Positions 8,274 to 16,431 of a stretch of 16,431 nt of DNA are shown piece after piece (position 1 is the first letter of the stretch; the number at the start of each line of letters is the position of its first letter). The notes under the pieces are model-generated. The model searched no databases, was not told the origin of the DNA, and saw only the letters and a program-made list of their open reading frames with translations. The position numbers were made by a program, and so were the translations under genes. The DNA is from Jaenimonas drosophilae. Taxonomy: Eukaryota; Euglenozoa; Kinetoplastea; Trypanosomatida; Trypanosomatidae. Location of the stretch: positions 1 through 16,431 of the forward strand of contig JASAON010001357.1 in assembly GCA_030849065.1 (NCBI GenBank), read 5' to 3'.

Positions 8274-8753
8274 GCCACGAGTAGCTCCTCCACCTCGGGA
8301 GGTAAGGCCACGACGACCCTCCTTGATGTTCGGCGAGGCTGAAGCAGCGGCAGAGGAAGCGTTGTTGTTGTTGTTGCTCGTGTATTGCGGCCGCTCACCA
8401 TACTGAGCCATGAAGGAGGCCAAATCGCCACCCTCCATGTACTCCATCACGAGGCAGAGGTGTGTTTGTGTGGCATCCATAAATGAATCGAGATACTGCA
8501 CAACGTGTGGGTGATGAAGATGGCGGAGGATAGATACCTCCTGCGCCGCCAACGCCACCTCATCAGGGGAGAGGGCTGGGCCAATATCGATGGCCTTCAC
8601 TGCCACGAGCTCCATCAGCTCCCTATCCTGCGTCAGGTACACGCTGCCAAAACCACCCTCTCCAATGAGGCGTAGCGGTGCGTAGCGCGGCGGCCAATCC
8701 GTCGGAAGGAATACATCTCCGGCAGCCTCCTCATGTATAGATGCAGTTTTCAT
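3708..8753 (-). CDS. Large NEK-like Ser/Thr protein kinase with low-complexity tail
   Basis: 1681 residues, ATG at 8751-8753, TGA at 3708-3710. The kinase domain covers about 23-375: Gly-rich loop GEGGFG (31-36), Lys53, Glu72 in helix C, HRDLKPSNIYL (212-222, catalytic Asp214), DFG 232-234, GTPFYLSPEL (251-260), DVWSLG (271-276) and Arg359. All catalytic residues are present. HRDLKPSN, DFGVSK and GTPFYLSPE are typical of the NEK (NIMA-related) family, which in protists often acts at basal bodies, flagella or in mitosis; the role here is not known. A roughly 60-residue insert with 11 Asn (about 121-181) splits the domain before helix E. The tail has a charged coiled coil (about 755-815), three Asp/Glu tracts (about 1083-1108, 1176-1206, 1283-1322), Asn/Lys runs (about 1395-1424), poly-Pro (about 1498-1512) and a more ordered C-terminus (about 1550-1681). 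The frame is open throughout despite many triplet repeats. Confidence 0.93.
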
Positions 8754-8766
8754 TCAGAAGAAGAGA

Positions 8767-8790
8767 TCAATCTAGCAGCTGGATACACAT
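8767..8790 (-). other. Short upstream ORF in the kinase leader
   Basis: An ATG at 8788-8790 opens a seven-codon frame ending in TGA at 8767-8769, 13 bp before the kinase ATG and out of frame with it. If the mRNA starts at the acceptor near 8957, this uORF is in the leader and could lower translation. Function is inferred only from position. Confidence 0.35.
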
Positions 8791-8956
8791 ACACAATCAC
8801 ACACTCAGAAAGAATGGCGCTGTTGCTGATGTTGGTGGTGTTGTTGTGGTTAGTCGTTGTTCGCTCGTTTGCTGAGTGCTGCCTGATTGGCGAACGCAGT
8901 GGATGACGCACAACGTTTCGCGTAGGTTGGATAACCAATCAACAACAAATAAAAAT

Positions 8957-8980
8957 CTTTTCCGAAAAAAAAAAAGAAGG
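8957..8980 (-). promoter_or_regulatory. Spliced-leader acceptor for the NEK-like kinase
   Basis: The minus strand has CCTTC followed by a run of T (about 8965-8980), then CGGAAAAG with AG at 8957-8958. The leader to the ATG at 8753 would be about 203 nt. AGs near 8884 and 8873 are alternatives. Confidence 0.5.
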
Positions 8981-10823
8981 TTGTGGACGTGTGTGGGTGG
9001 GGAGTAGCAACACACAACAACGGCAGACGATGGCGAGTGGGGAGACTACGGTTCTGTGCGGGTATGTATGCGGCCGTATGCTGATGATGGATGAACGTGT
9101 GCGTGTGCGTTGTGCAGGTGTATGCCTCTCCAGTCAGAGATCCAGATAAAGAGATCCAATAAAATAAATCCTGTATGTTGTAGGCAAAGCAGAGCTACAC
9201 CATCCACCGAAGAACACCTCACCTGACTTGAGTGGGTGTGAATGTGTGGTTGGTGTAAGTGAGTGTGTGTGTGTGTGTATGTATATGTGTCCTACACAGC
9301 AGAAGTCAGGCAAACACGAGAAGAAGAGCCGGGCGGGTGGCACCCGTAGATAGCAGTACGACAGCTCTACAGGATAATGAAAAAACAAACAAAAAAATCA
9401 AGAAAAAATTCCGTGTTGGGTGAGTTGTTTGGTTGCTGAGTCTCACGCCAGGGCAGAATGTTCGTCACGAAGAGATGCTCCGTGGATGAATCAGCCTGGC
9501 ATGAAGGGAGGGGGGAGGAACCAGATTGCCTCCACGACTGGGCCACCACAACAAATAAAAGCCCACGTGGGTAGTGAAGGTAGAAGGAGGGAGGTGTAGC
9601 AATCACTATGAAGGCGAGCACTCTCTGGAGTACCAACACGCTACGCAATCAGCAACAACGGAAGAAGGAAGAAGAAGAAGGAGAAGAGATGTGTGGCGTA
9701 GATGGGTGTATGAGGGTGATGACGAACGTGGGCAGCATTACACAATGTTTAAGAGGGAGATCTCACATCGGGAGAGGCATCCATCACGTAGATATGGTTC
9801 TTTTGTATGTTTGTTTCCGGAGAGGATAGAGAAGTAGAGAGGAGGTTGGTTGGGCTCAACGAACAAAAGAAAAAAGAAGGAAGAGGAGGAAGGGGGACGA
9901 TGATGATGATGAAGAGGTGTTGGTGGTGGTGAGGTGGTGTCATGGTGGAGGAACAAGAGCATAGCCATCATTTCATCGCACTCTCCTCCTTCGTGAGCCA
10001 CCATGTACGTGGCACTCTCCATACCGTTGTTGTTGGTAGTTCAGCACACACACCCACACCCGTCATGATGTAGAACACAACACATCATCATCCCATATAA
10101 CGAAGGGTGAGTGATATCCAAACTCACCCACTTACCACCTCCTCCACACCGACACATGAGCATACCATAAAGCCCGAACGATGCTCCGCAAACAGGATCC
10201 AATGTCGGTGCCAATCAACAACACACGAAAATGAAAATAAAAAGAACATGAAAAAAAATTAGGTCTCTCACTCCCCCCCCCGTTGTCGTAGCCATAGCTT
10301 GGGGCAGGTTCGTGGTGAATGTGTCTGTGTGTGTGTGTGTGGTTGTGCGAGTGAGCTGCTGTGATGGAGTACTCTCTTAACATGTGTTGTCTGGGGAGGT
10401 GGATAAAGCAGAACACGCTCAAACGCAACCACCAAATCACGNCGCAGTGAGTGTATGCGTTGCTCCACTGCCACGAGCATCTCCGCACTTGTCGGGGAGG
10501 TCCATCCTCCTTTGGGGCTGGACCCTCCCTTCCCCACACACACGCACACACCACCACCACCGTCATCATCATCATCATCATTATCATCAACAAGACCACC
10601 TTTCGTAGGCACATGGTGATGATGTCGGGATCATCACGATCTGCTTTTCCTCACGCTTTTACGTACGTCGGTACATCTCGCAACTTACCATCGTCACTAT
10701 CATCGTCGTCATAGCACTACCCCGCCGCCCTCCTCATGCAACCTATACTTCCCCAGGACGTGGTGCAGGTGTGTGGTTGAAGCGTTGTTGTTGTGTTGCA
10801 CCTACTTCATCCCCCCCCCTCGA

Positions 10824-11525
10824 TTACAGCTTGGCCGGATAGCGGCCACTTTCTCCGTCTCGGAGGCAGAAGATGTGCCGATAATTCCGGTAGCGATCAT
10901 TCACTTCAAAGCCATAGCCAACAACGTACTGATTTGGCACGTTGAGGCAGGCGTACTCCACTTCGAAGGGCACCCGGCGTGCATCCACGGGCTTGTTGGC
11001 CAACACCACCACCTTCAACGACTTGGGCCGGTAGTGCGTCTGAAACCACTGACAAAAGAACTGGAGTGAGCGCCCAGAATCGCAGATATCCTCCACAAGA
11101 AGAACGTGTTTGCCCTCGTACTGCGTGAAGCTGGGCTTCGTGAGGAGCTGAACGTTGCCAGTGCTCTCTGTTCCGGCGTTGTAGCTCGCCAGACGCACAA
11201 AATCCACCACGTTGGGGAGCTCTACATCACCAAGATAGCGCACGAGGTCGGCTGTGAAGATGTAGCTGCCCTTCAAGATGGAAACAAGCAGAAGGGGGTT
11301 CTGATCGCTGATGATGGCCTCCGTGTTTGGCCGGCACCCAACCGTGGTATCGCGGTGTGTGAGATCCTTGTAGTCGCTGGCGATGCGCTGCGCTGTGGCA
11401 CGAATTTGCGTCTGAATCTGCTCCTCCGTGGCTACAACAGAGCCCGCCATGGGGTAGGCACGGCCATTGACGGTTACAACACCCTGTGCGTTGGTGGAAA
11501 CAACAGACTTCATTGCAGGAATCAT
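10824..11525 (-). CDS. XPRT: Xanthine phosphoribosyltransferase, glycosomal
   Basis: 233 residues from ATG 11523-11525 to TAA 10824-10826; a second ATG four codons on (11511-11513) is a possible start. Transfers the phosphoribosyl group of PRPP to a 6-oxopurine, probably xanthine, in purine salvage. Type I PRTase features: pyrophosphate loop LKGS (84-87), PRPP motif VLLVEDICDSGRSL (141-154) with catalytic Asp149, Lys178 in ANKP for the purine 6-oxo group, and the purine/Mg region NQYVVGYGFEVNDRYR (198-213). Tyr200 and Glu207 stand where the neighbouring HGPRT has Phe166 and Asp173. As recalled, the Leishmania XPRT has Tyr and Glu here and they govern xanthine preference. The C-terminal AKL is a PTS1 import signal for the glycosome. 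It lies downstream of HGPRT on the same strand, as in Leishmania. A hypoxanthine-using variant cannot be ruled out by sequence alone. Confidence 0.88.
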   Translation of the reverse strand: MIPAMKSVVSTNAQGVVTVNGRAYPMAGSVVATEEQIQTQIRATAQRIASDYKDLTHRDTTVGCRPNTEAIISDQNPLLLVSILKGSYIFTADLVRYLGDVELPNVVDFVRLASYNAGTESTGNVQLLTKPSFTQYEGKHVLLVEDICDSGRSLQFFCQWFQTHYRPKSLKVVVLANKPVDARRVPFEVEYACLNVPNQYVVGYGFEVNDRYRNYRHIFCLRDGESGRYPAKL

Positions 11526-12775
11526 GTGTTGTAGGTGTGTGTGTGTGAGTGTTTGTGTGTGTGTGAAGGTTCGTGTTGCTATGGAATCAGCTGATCTGTG
11601 TGTTGGCGATATGTCGTTGAGTGCGTCAATGTGGCGGCTGCTTGCTGTGCCTGCTCCTCGTGCATGTGTGCGTTGTTGTTGTTGTTGTTTATGTTCAGAT
11701 AGGATGAGGGGAAGATGAGGGCGGATGTTATGGGATGATCCGCAAACACCAGTGCGACGCCATGAGCGCGTGCAGGCTTTTGTTGTTGTTGTTGTTGTTT
11801 TGGCGTACCAGACGCACGCACGCATGCCGCCATCTCATCTTCCCCACCACAACATGAACCAATGTTCTCCAATTACATCACTTTTTCATTTTCATTTTCC
11901 TGCGCCAACAGGTTTATACGAGAGCTGCCCGAGCTTTGAGCTTAGAGGAGATGCATGTGCTGCGGATATGCGTGAGTGAATGAATCTGAGCGAGGAGGGA
12001 GCTGTTGAGGGCTGTGCTTCACGGTATCACCATCGGCATTGCCACCAACCGCGTGGCTTTCCCTTGGTGGCATTCATTCATCCGCAAAAAAAAGCATTTA
12101 CGAAAACTGACACACACACACGCAACAACAAAAACAACAACAACACACCGGTGATGGTGGTTGTGGGAGGGAGAGGAGTAGGACGGAAGGATCCACGTTC
12201 GGTAAAGAGAGAGCGCGCCATCATCTGCTCTCAGTTTTATCTCATTATTCATCATGTGTGTTCGTATGCTACATACGAAACAGACGGGCACAACGTAGGC
12301 ATACGACGAATTGGTGGATTGGTGGAGGTGTGGCATTCACTCGCTGAGCTCCCACACACACACACAAAGAAACACAATGTACCAACATCATTTAGCCATT
12401 CGCACATTCAGCAACAACAGGGGCCCACGAAAGCCTCGACGTGCATTGAGATGGTGATGGTGATAATAATGATGTGTGAGGGTGGGCCATCAGCTGCCTT
12501 GAGGGAGGAAGACAAAGAGGAGCACCGAGCTCCAGGAAGGTGCAGAAGAAAACCATGCGCGCGCAACAATACCGGCATGGCCCTCTCCACCACAACACAA
12601 CACATACATGATGAAGTGTGCCGTGAGGGGGCTACCTGATGATGATGGCAGGAGTCGTATATGGGAGGGGAGTGGGGAGGGAGGTAAGTCAAGTACGTAC
12701 CCCACTGTGCCTGCCAACCACATGCTTGTGTGTGCATCTCACGCACACACACAATCTCTCCATCTTCTTCATTCT
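11526..12775. other. Intergenic region between HGPRT and XPRT
   Basis: About 1.25 kb covering the HGPRT 3' UTR and XPRT leader. It has GTT runs at about 11671-11690 and 11779-11800, TG runs near 11535-11564, and AAC-rich sequence near 12121-12147. A plus-strand frame (11980-12639, 219 codons) is open but on the opposite strand and made of repeat-like composition, so it is not called. Confidence 0.65.
11657..11722 (-). promoter_or_regulatory. Probable spliced-leader acceptor for XPRT
   Basis: On the minus strand CCCTCATCTTCCCCTCATCC (about 11701-11722) is followed by an AAC-rich stretch and the first AG at 11657-11658. No ATG lies between that AG and the XPRT start at 11525. The tract-to-AG distance is about 40 nt. 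Confidence 0.42.
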
Positions 12776-13366
12776 TCAGAGCTTGCTGGCGTAGCACTCC
12801 TTCTTCAGCACCACCACATCGCTCAGACCGCGATACTTTTCATTGAAGTCCATGCCATATCCCACAACAAACGCATCAGGAATCGTCGTGACGGTATAAT
12901 CCACCACGAACTCCACCTTGCGGCCGGCAGGCTTATCCAGCAACACCACCGTCTTCAGTGATGCAGGACCCTTGGCGCTGAGCATGCGGAAGAGGTAGCG
13001 CAGGGTGAGCGCAGAATCCACGATATCCTCCACCAGGAGTACATGACGATTCTCAATGCTATCACGTACATCAAGCAGCAGCTGCACCTCCCCACTCGTT
13101 ACGTAGCCCTTGCCGTAGCTGCTCACGCAAATAAACTCAAACTGAACGGGAATACCAACATCACTCAGCATGCGTGCGAGGTCCACCGTAAACGTAACAC
13201 TACCCTTCAAGACGCAAATCAGGATGAGGGGGCTCTCCCAGCTCACCAAGGAGCGATAATCCTTCGCGATGGTTTCCACGAGGGCGGCCGTCTTGGTGCG
13301 GATCGTCGCCCTATCCACGAGGATGCGCTCTGCCATGGGGTACTTGCTGAGTGCAGGGCTCGACAT
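12776..13366 (-). CDS. HGPRT: Hypoxanthine-guanine phosphoribosyltransferase, glycosomal
   Basis: 196 residues from ATG 13364-13366 to TGA 12776-12778. Converts hypoxanthine and guanine with PRPP to IMP and GMP, an essential salvage route because kinetoplastids cannot make purines de novo. Motifs: pyrophosphate loop LKGS (53-56), flexible-loop region ICVSSYGKGYVTSGEV (79-94), PRPP motif VLLVEDIVDSALTL (109-122) with Asp117 as the catalytic base, Lys145 in LLDKP, and the base-binding segment with Phe166, Val167 and Asp173. Phe and Asp here match human HGPRT Phe186 and Asp193 and differ from the XPRT next door. The C-terminal SKL is a canonical PTS1. The start is the first ATG after the acceptor at 13507; the frame extends upstream only through non-ATG codons. 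Length is close to other trypanosomatid HGPRTs (about 210). Confidence 0.93.
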   Translation of the reverse strand: MSSPALSKYPMAERILVDRATIRTKTAALVETIAKDYRSLVSWESPLILICVLKGSVTFTVDLARMLSDVGIPVQFEFICVSSYGKGYVTSGEVQLLLDVRDSIENRHVLLVEDIVDSALTLRYLFRMLSAKGPASLKTVVLLDKPAGRKVEFVVDYTVTTIPDAFVVGYGMDFNEKYRGLSDVVVLKKECYASKL

Positions 13367-13715
13367 GTTTGTATGTTTGTGTTTTGTGTTGTGTTTAGAA
13401 CGGTAGTTGCGGGTGACGTTACGTTGTTGGTAGGAGTAGTAGTAGCAGTGGTGGTGGAAGGAGCGGTTGGTGTAGAGAGAATAGCAGCCCAAGACAAATC
13501 ACCACGCTACAACACAAGAAGAAAGAACGTGAAGAAGGAAGGAGTGACAGACTTGAGTCGTGTATGTGCCCACCGCAACAACAAGATGGAAGTACACATC
13601 GTACAAGTGCAGGTTGTGTTGTTGTTGTTGTTGTTGTTGTTTTTATCAAGGATGTGTGGGGCAACTGTTGGCGTACGCAGCTTCATTCAGCTAGTCAAGG
13701 TGGCGTGAAGCACTT
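13367..13715. other. Intergenic region upstream of HGPRT
   Basis: 349 bp holding the HGPRT leader and the 3' UTR of the preceding gene. A GTT run at 13617-13640 lies near that gene's stop. No gene is seen. Confidence 0.7.
13507..13547 (-). promoter_or_regulatory. Spliced-leader acceptor for HGPRT
   Basis: The minus strand reads a tract of about 35 nt, mostly C/T (CACTCCTTCCTTCTTCACG then TTCTTTCTTCTTGTG), ending TTGTAG with AG at 13507-13508. The leader to the ATG is about 140 nt and contains no earlier ATG and no further AG close to the start. Confidence 0.6.
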
Positions 13716-14459
13716 TCACGCCTTGGGTGGTGAAGATGTTGTTGTTGCTGTACTCGACGTGGGTCGCGTTGATGCCTCAGCCACCTCCGCCTCCCGCTTC
13801 TCTCGCATCTCCTTCTCCCACGACGTTTCCATGTGCCGCGCGCTGCGTTTGGCGCTGCCAAAGAAGTTCCCACCGTAGCTTCCGGCACCTGTGATGGATT
13901 GGCTGCCCTCCGCCAGCACCTCCGTTGCCTCGCGCTCCAGCTCCAGGGTACGTACGTAGTGGCGGCGCACCCACACCCAGAAGATTGTTGTGATGATACT
14001 ACACAGCAGAAAGATGAGCCTCTTGTCGCGGTTCAGCATCTCCTGCTCCTCACGCAATTTGGCCAACGTTTCACGGTTGATGGTGAGGGAGGCCTGCTGC
14101 ATCGTTCCGTGCACCTGCGAGAGCTGTGCCGCCTTGTCATGGTAGTCGAGCACCATCGTACGAAAGCCTTTATCTGCTTCGTAGTGAAAAGCTTGGTAAA
14201 TCTGCCGCAACTTCTGTGCCTGCTCCACGCGTGTGGCGAGGAGCTGCGTGAGCTCATCATCCGTCATGGCTTCGTAGGTATCCCGGGTGGGGCGCTTGAG
14301 ATGATCGTAGGCCTCGGTGGAGTAGAAGTCCTCCGTGGAGCTGCTGTTGTTGTCTCGCCGCAACTTTTCAACCCGCTCATACTCACCCCCATCATCTTTG
14401 GTGAAGGCGGCTGAGGAGAAGGCAGCCGCCAGGCGCACAGACGACCTCCGCAGCAGCAT
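13716..14459 (-). CDS. Probable mitochondrial coiled-coil protein with one TM segment
   Basis: 247 residues from ATG 14457-14459 to TGA 13716-13718. The family is not recognised. The N-terminus MLLRRSSVRLAAAFSSAAF has Arg, Ser and Ala but no acid, a typical mitochondrial presequence. Residues about 60-147 are helical, with a Gln/Glu/Leu-rich stretch just before a hydrophobic segment (LIFLLCSIITTIFWVWV, 148-164). Then come a short charged helix (165-184), a Gly/Ser linker, a Lys/Glu helix (about 210-230) and a Thr/Ser/Pro tail. This layout suggests an inner-membrane protein with a coiled-coil domain on one side. It loosely recalls the CCDC90/MCUR1 plan, but no specific motif supports that. The frame runs upstream to a GTG at 14558, but the acceptor tract at 14511-14533 lies inside that extension, so the ATG at 14459 is preferred. 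Confidence 0.75.
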   Translation of the reverse strand: MLLRRSSVRLAAAFSSAAFTKDDGGEYERVEKLRRDNNSSSTEDFYSTEAYDHLKRPTRDTYEAMTDDELTQLLATRVEQAQKLRQIYQAFHYEADKGFRTMVLDYHDKAAQLSQVHGTMQQASLTINRETLAKLREEQEMLNRDKRLIFLLCSIITTIFWVWVRRHYVRTLELEREATEVLAEGSQSITGAGSYGGNFFGSAKRSARHMETSWEKEMREKREAEVAEASTRPTSSTATTTSSPPKA

Positions 14460-15055
14460 CGTGGAATTACACGTACTACAACACGTTGGTCGTGGCCTAC
14501 AAACTTCATGGGAAAAAAAACAAAACAAAAAAAGACATGATGTAAAGGTGAATACCACTTCAGCCCTCTCCGGGGTTGTTGTTGTTTGTTATAAGAGAAG
14601 TACGCCTGCACAACGCGATTATGGAGCGGAGCCAGATTAGCTTTTACAGAACATTTGCAACAAGACATTGCACCACCACCACCAACAACAACAACAACAA
14701 CAATCGCGCAGCACAATCGTGAAGGACCAGCGGCCACTCCATCATCCACGCATACACACTGTGTGTTCTGTAGCAAGTAGTAAACGAAATGGGTGTAGCT
14801 GGAGTTGTGGCGATGAAGAGTGTGGCACATACACCGCTTGGCTTGCATCACCACAACGTACGTCGTACATGATGCTCCTCCTACTCTTCTGAGTACGATC
14901 CCTCTCTTCAATATCATCCCTCACGCACACAAAACACACACAGGTGAGCCCTTCGTGCAGGCTGCGCACCACACCTGGTCGTTGTGTGGGTGTGTGTGTG
15001 TTGTTGGCACTTGCCTGGATGTGTGTGTGTGTGCGTGTGTGTGGCGGCATGTGCC
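14460..15055. other. Intergenic region downstream of MetAP2
   Basis: 596 bp with no gene. It has the MetAP2 3' UTR with TG runs (about 14988-15003 and 15018-15044), an ACC/AAC run at about 14670-14702 in the orientation opposite to most others in the window, and the acceptor and leader of the next gene at its left end. Confidence 0.7.
14497..14533 (-). promoter_or_regulatory. Spliced-leader acceptor for the coiled-coil gene
   Basis: The minus strand carries a T-rich tract with few interruptions (14511-14533) ending CCC. The first AG is at 14504-14505 and the next (GTAG) at 14497-14498. The leader would be about 40 nt. This fixes the start at 14459. Confidence 0.6.
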
Positions 15056-16431
15056 TTAGTAGTCGAAGCCACGTGAGAGAACCTCCTTTGCTGTGGGCTT
15101 GAGTAGGATGGTGTGTTCGAACTGTGCCACGTAGCTCCCCTTCACATCACAGAGTGGGGGATACTTGTTCACCGCACCCTGATCAACGAGGTGATTGAGC
15201 GCCATGAGGTGGCGGTCCTGACCCTGGCGGTCCAGCCACTTGCGGCAGAAGGGCAAGGTGTTGTAGGTCTTGTGAATGTGCTTGAGAAGCTGCTGGGCCT
15301 TGTCGGAGCGGAGCACCATCGTCTCTGATCCAGGCTGCATCATGTAGTGAGAGCACTCCATATCCTCCACGACGAAGCCCTTGCCCGTCGAGCCAAACGT
15401 TTCAATGGCGAATACCTCTCCCTCCTCCATCTTCACCTGCTCACCACCCTTCACAATAGGTACCGACTTGCCGCCGTGGATGATGTAGGGTGAGATGTTG
15501 TGGCCCGACAAGTTGCGGATGGATTTTACTGGGTAAACCTTGCCGTTGAGCTCCACCTCGTGCGACTCCATCACCTCCTCAATGGCCGCGCCAATATCAC
15601 CAAGACGAACATCAATGCCGGCCTGCTTCACGCCTTCGTTGGTGGCAGCCCGCACCGCCTCCAGGAGTGGGTTGTACTTCTCATTGAAGGCAACCGTCCA
15701 CGCGGAGTCAATGATGCGTCCGTTGATGTGCGTGCCAAAATCCACCTTCAGCACATCATCGTAGCTCAGCACCACCTTCTCATCACCGGAGTTGGGCGTG
15801 TAGTGGGCCGCCACGTGGTTCAGCGAGCAGCCTGTAGGGAAACCTTGGCCACGCACAAGCCCGTCCTTCTCAATGAGCTCCTCCAGCTTCTTCTCGATGC
15901 GGTCGCAGATCAACATGAGGGGAAGGCCAGGGGCAATCCAGCTCTGTGCCCAACGGCGTACCTGCCGATGCACCTCCGCGGCGTGGCGCATCTCCTGAAT
16001 CTGCTCCTCCGACGCCCGCTCCAACGCACGCTTCTCTTCGCTGCTGTGGCGGAAGTTATTCATCTCACCAGGGTGGTCGCTGATCTCACCGGCGGGGAAG
16101 TTGCGTGATGGGTACTGGCGAGAAACAGGAATCGTGGGCTCTGGCCATGTCTGGCGCACCTCACACGCACCCTCCTGCTTCGGGTAGGGGTTGTCGGCGT
16201 GTGTGGCAGAGCTCGGCACGGGCTTCTCATTGGCAGCAAGACTTTGGTAGGTGTTGGCACCATCCCCGGCCTTCTTGGCGTTGTTGCCGCCATCCTTGTG
16301 GTTCTTGTTGGCCTGGCCCTTCGTGTCCTTCACGGCCTGGGCGAGGAGGGCGTCGAAGTCGTCGTCCTCGCCACCCTTCTTCTTGGCTGGCTTGTTGTTG
16401 TTGTTGGCCTTGTTTCCTCCCTTGGGTGGCA
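15056..16431 (-). CDS. Methionine aminopeptidase 2, N-terminus cut by window edge
   Basis: 457 complete codons are visible, ending in TAA at 15056-15058; the frame is still open at 16431, so the start is outside. Removes the initiator Met from nascent cytosolic proteins with small second residues. Counting from the first whole codon (16427-16429), the first ~85 residues are Lys/Asn/Asp/Gly-rich, like the basic/acidic extension that distinguishes MetAP2 and binds ribosomes. The catalytic pita-bread domain holds His209 (AAHYTPN), Asp230 ([10 protein letters not shown]), Asp241 (IIDSAW), His310 (GHNI), Glu343 (AIETFGSTG) and Glu438 (FEHTILL). These match human His231, Asp251, Asp262, His331, Glu364 and Glu459; all five metal ligands and the fumagillin-site His are present. 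The spacings from Asp241 to His310, Glu343 and Glu438 equal the human ones (69, 33, 95). The insert typical of type 2 enzymes lies between the last two metal ligands. Ends YFDG-reverse (RGFDY), as type 2 enzymes usually end in Tyr. Confidence 0.95.
   Translation of the reverse strand, partial: PPKGGNKANNNNKPAKKKGGEDDDFDALLAQAVKDTKGQANKNHKDGGNNAKKAGDGANTYQSLAANEKPVPSSATHADNPYPKQEGACEVRQTWPEPTIPVSRQYPSRNFPAGEISDHPGEMNNFRHSSEEKRALERASEEQIQEMRHAAEVHRQVRRWAQSWIAPGLPLMLICDRIEKKLEELIEKDGLVRGQGFPTGCSLNHVAAHYTPNSGDEKVVLSYDDVLKVDFGTHINGRIIDSAWTVAFNEKYNPLLEAVRAATNEGVKQAGIDVRLGDIGAAIEEVMESHEVELNGKVYPVKSIRNLSGHNISPYIIHGGKSVPIVKGGEQVKMEEGEVFAIETFGSTGKGFVVEDMECSHYMMQPGSETMVLRSDKAQQLLKHIHKTYNTLPFCRKWLDRQGQDRHLMALNHLVDQGAVNKYPPLCDVKGSYVAQFEHTILLKPTAKEVLSRGFDY

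Larger units (their letters stand above)
8754..10823. other. Long intergenic region between XPRT and the kinase
   Basis: About 2.1 kb without a supported gene. It should contain the XPRT 3' UTR and the kinase leader. Visible contents are TG runs (9262-9278 and about 10321-10342), poly-C on the plus strand (10273-10281 and 10811-10818), a CAT-rich microsatellite (10561-10588) and an ambiguous base at 10442. A pyrimidine-rich stretch on the minus strand at about 10225-10265 resembles an acceptor, but only very short frames follow it. The longest frame (10132-10614, minus) is built from microsatellite codons and is rejected. Confidence 0.65.

Noticed and set aside
10132..10614. 160-codon minus-strand frame with an ATG between XPRT and the kinase
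   Set aside because: Its start is a Met run from a CAT microsatellite, later parts come from TG repeats, it crosses an ambiguous base, and no acceptor is placed in front of it.
8754..10823. tRNA or other small RNA gene in the long intergenic regions
   Set aside because: No cloverleaf-like pairing with A-box and B-box motifs was found by eye; a tRNAscan or Infernal run would be decisive.
11980..12639. 219-codon plus-strand open frame starting with ATG between HGPRT and XPRT
   Set aside because: It runs against the direction of every other gene, its composition is driven by TG, AAC and CA repeats, it shows no domain or motif, and it lies where a 3' UTR and leader are expected.
13367..13492. 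N-terminal extension of HGPRT to 13492
   Set aside because: The upstream codon is TTG rather than ATG, the residues are His/Tyr/Asn-rich translation of a leader, and the family starts near the ATG at 13366.

Overview
The window looks like nuclear DNA of a kinetoplastid, most likely a trypanosomatid. All convincing genes lie on the minus strand as one directional cluster without introns. Each start codon is preceded by a pyrimidine tract and an AG, the usual acceptor for spliced-leader trans-splicing. Two purine phosphoribosyltransferases end in peroxisomal/glycosomal PTS1 tripeptides (SKL and AKL), a kinetoplastid hallmark. Intergenic DNA is rich in TG, GAT and GTT microsatellites. The species cannot be named from this sequence, and two single ambiguous bases (2457, 10442) suggest a draft assembly.

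In transcription order (right to left) the window holds: methionine aminopeptidase 2, cut by the right edge (15056-16431); a probable mitochondrial coiled-coil/one-TM protein of unknown function (13716-14459); hypoxanthine-guanine phosphoribosyltransferase (12776-13366); xanthine phosphoribosyltransferase (10824-11525); a very large NEK-like protein kinase packed with Asn, Asp/Glu and Pro repeats (3708-8753); a three-copy tandem array of small proteins resembling membrane-anchored BAG-domain (Snl1-like) Hsp70 co-chaperones (1062-3253); and the first 28 codons of a further small membrane protein at the left edge (1-85).

The HGPRT/XPRT pair forms a purine-salvage module, with both enzymes predicted to enter glycosomes. 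The neighbours have unrelated housekeeping roles, as is normal in polycistronic kinetoplastid clusters, where regulation is mostly post-transcriptional. No RNA polymerase II promoter, tRNA, CRISPR or transposon was recognised.

The most interesting region is the left 3.3 kb. A BAG-like gene and its 3' spacer have been duplicated. The first copy (2789-3253) keeps a simple TM anchor. The middle copy (2070-2547) has lost the anchor to a triplet microsatellite and is out of frame with its only ATG. The last copy (1062-1709) has lost the ancestral ATG, starts in spacer-derived sequence and carries an in-frame 102-bp duplication that doubles the TM segment. The array also shows mosaic similarity suggesting gene conversion.
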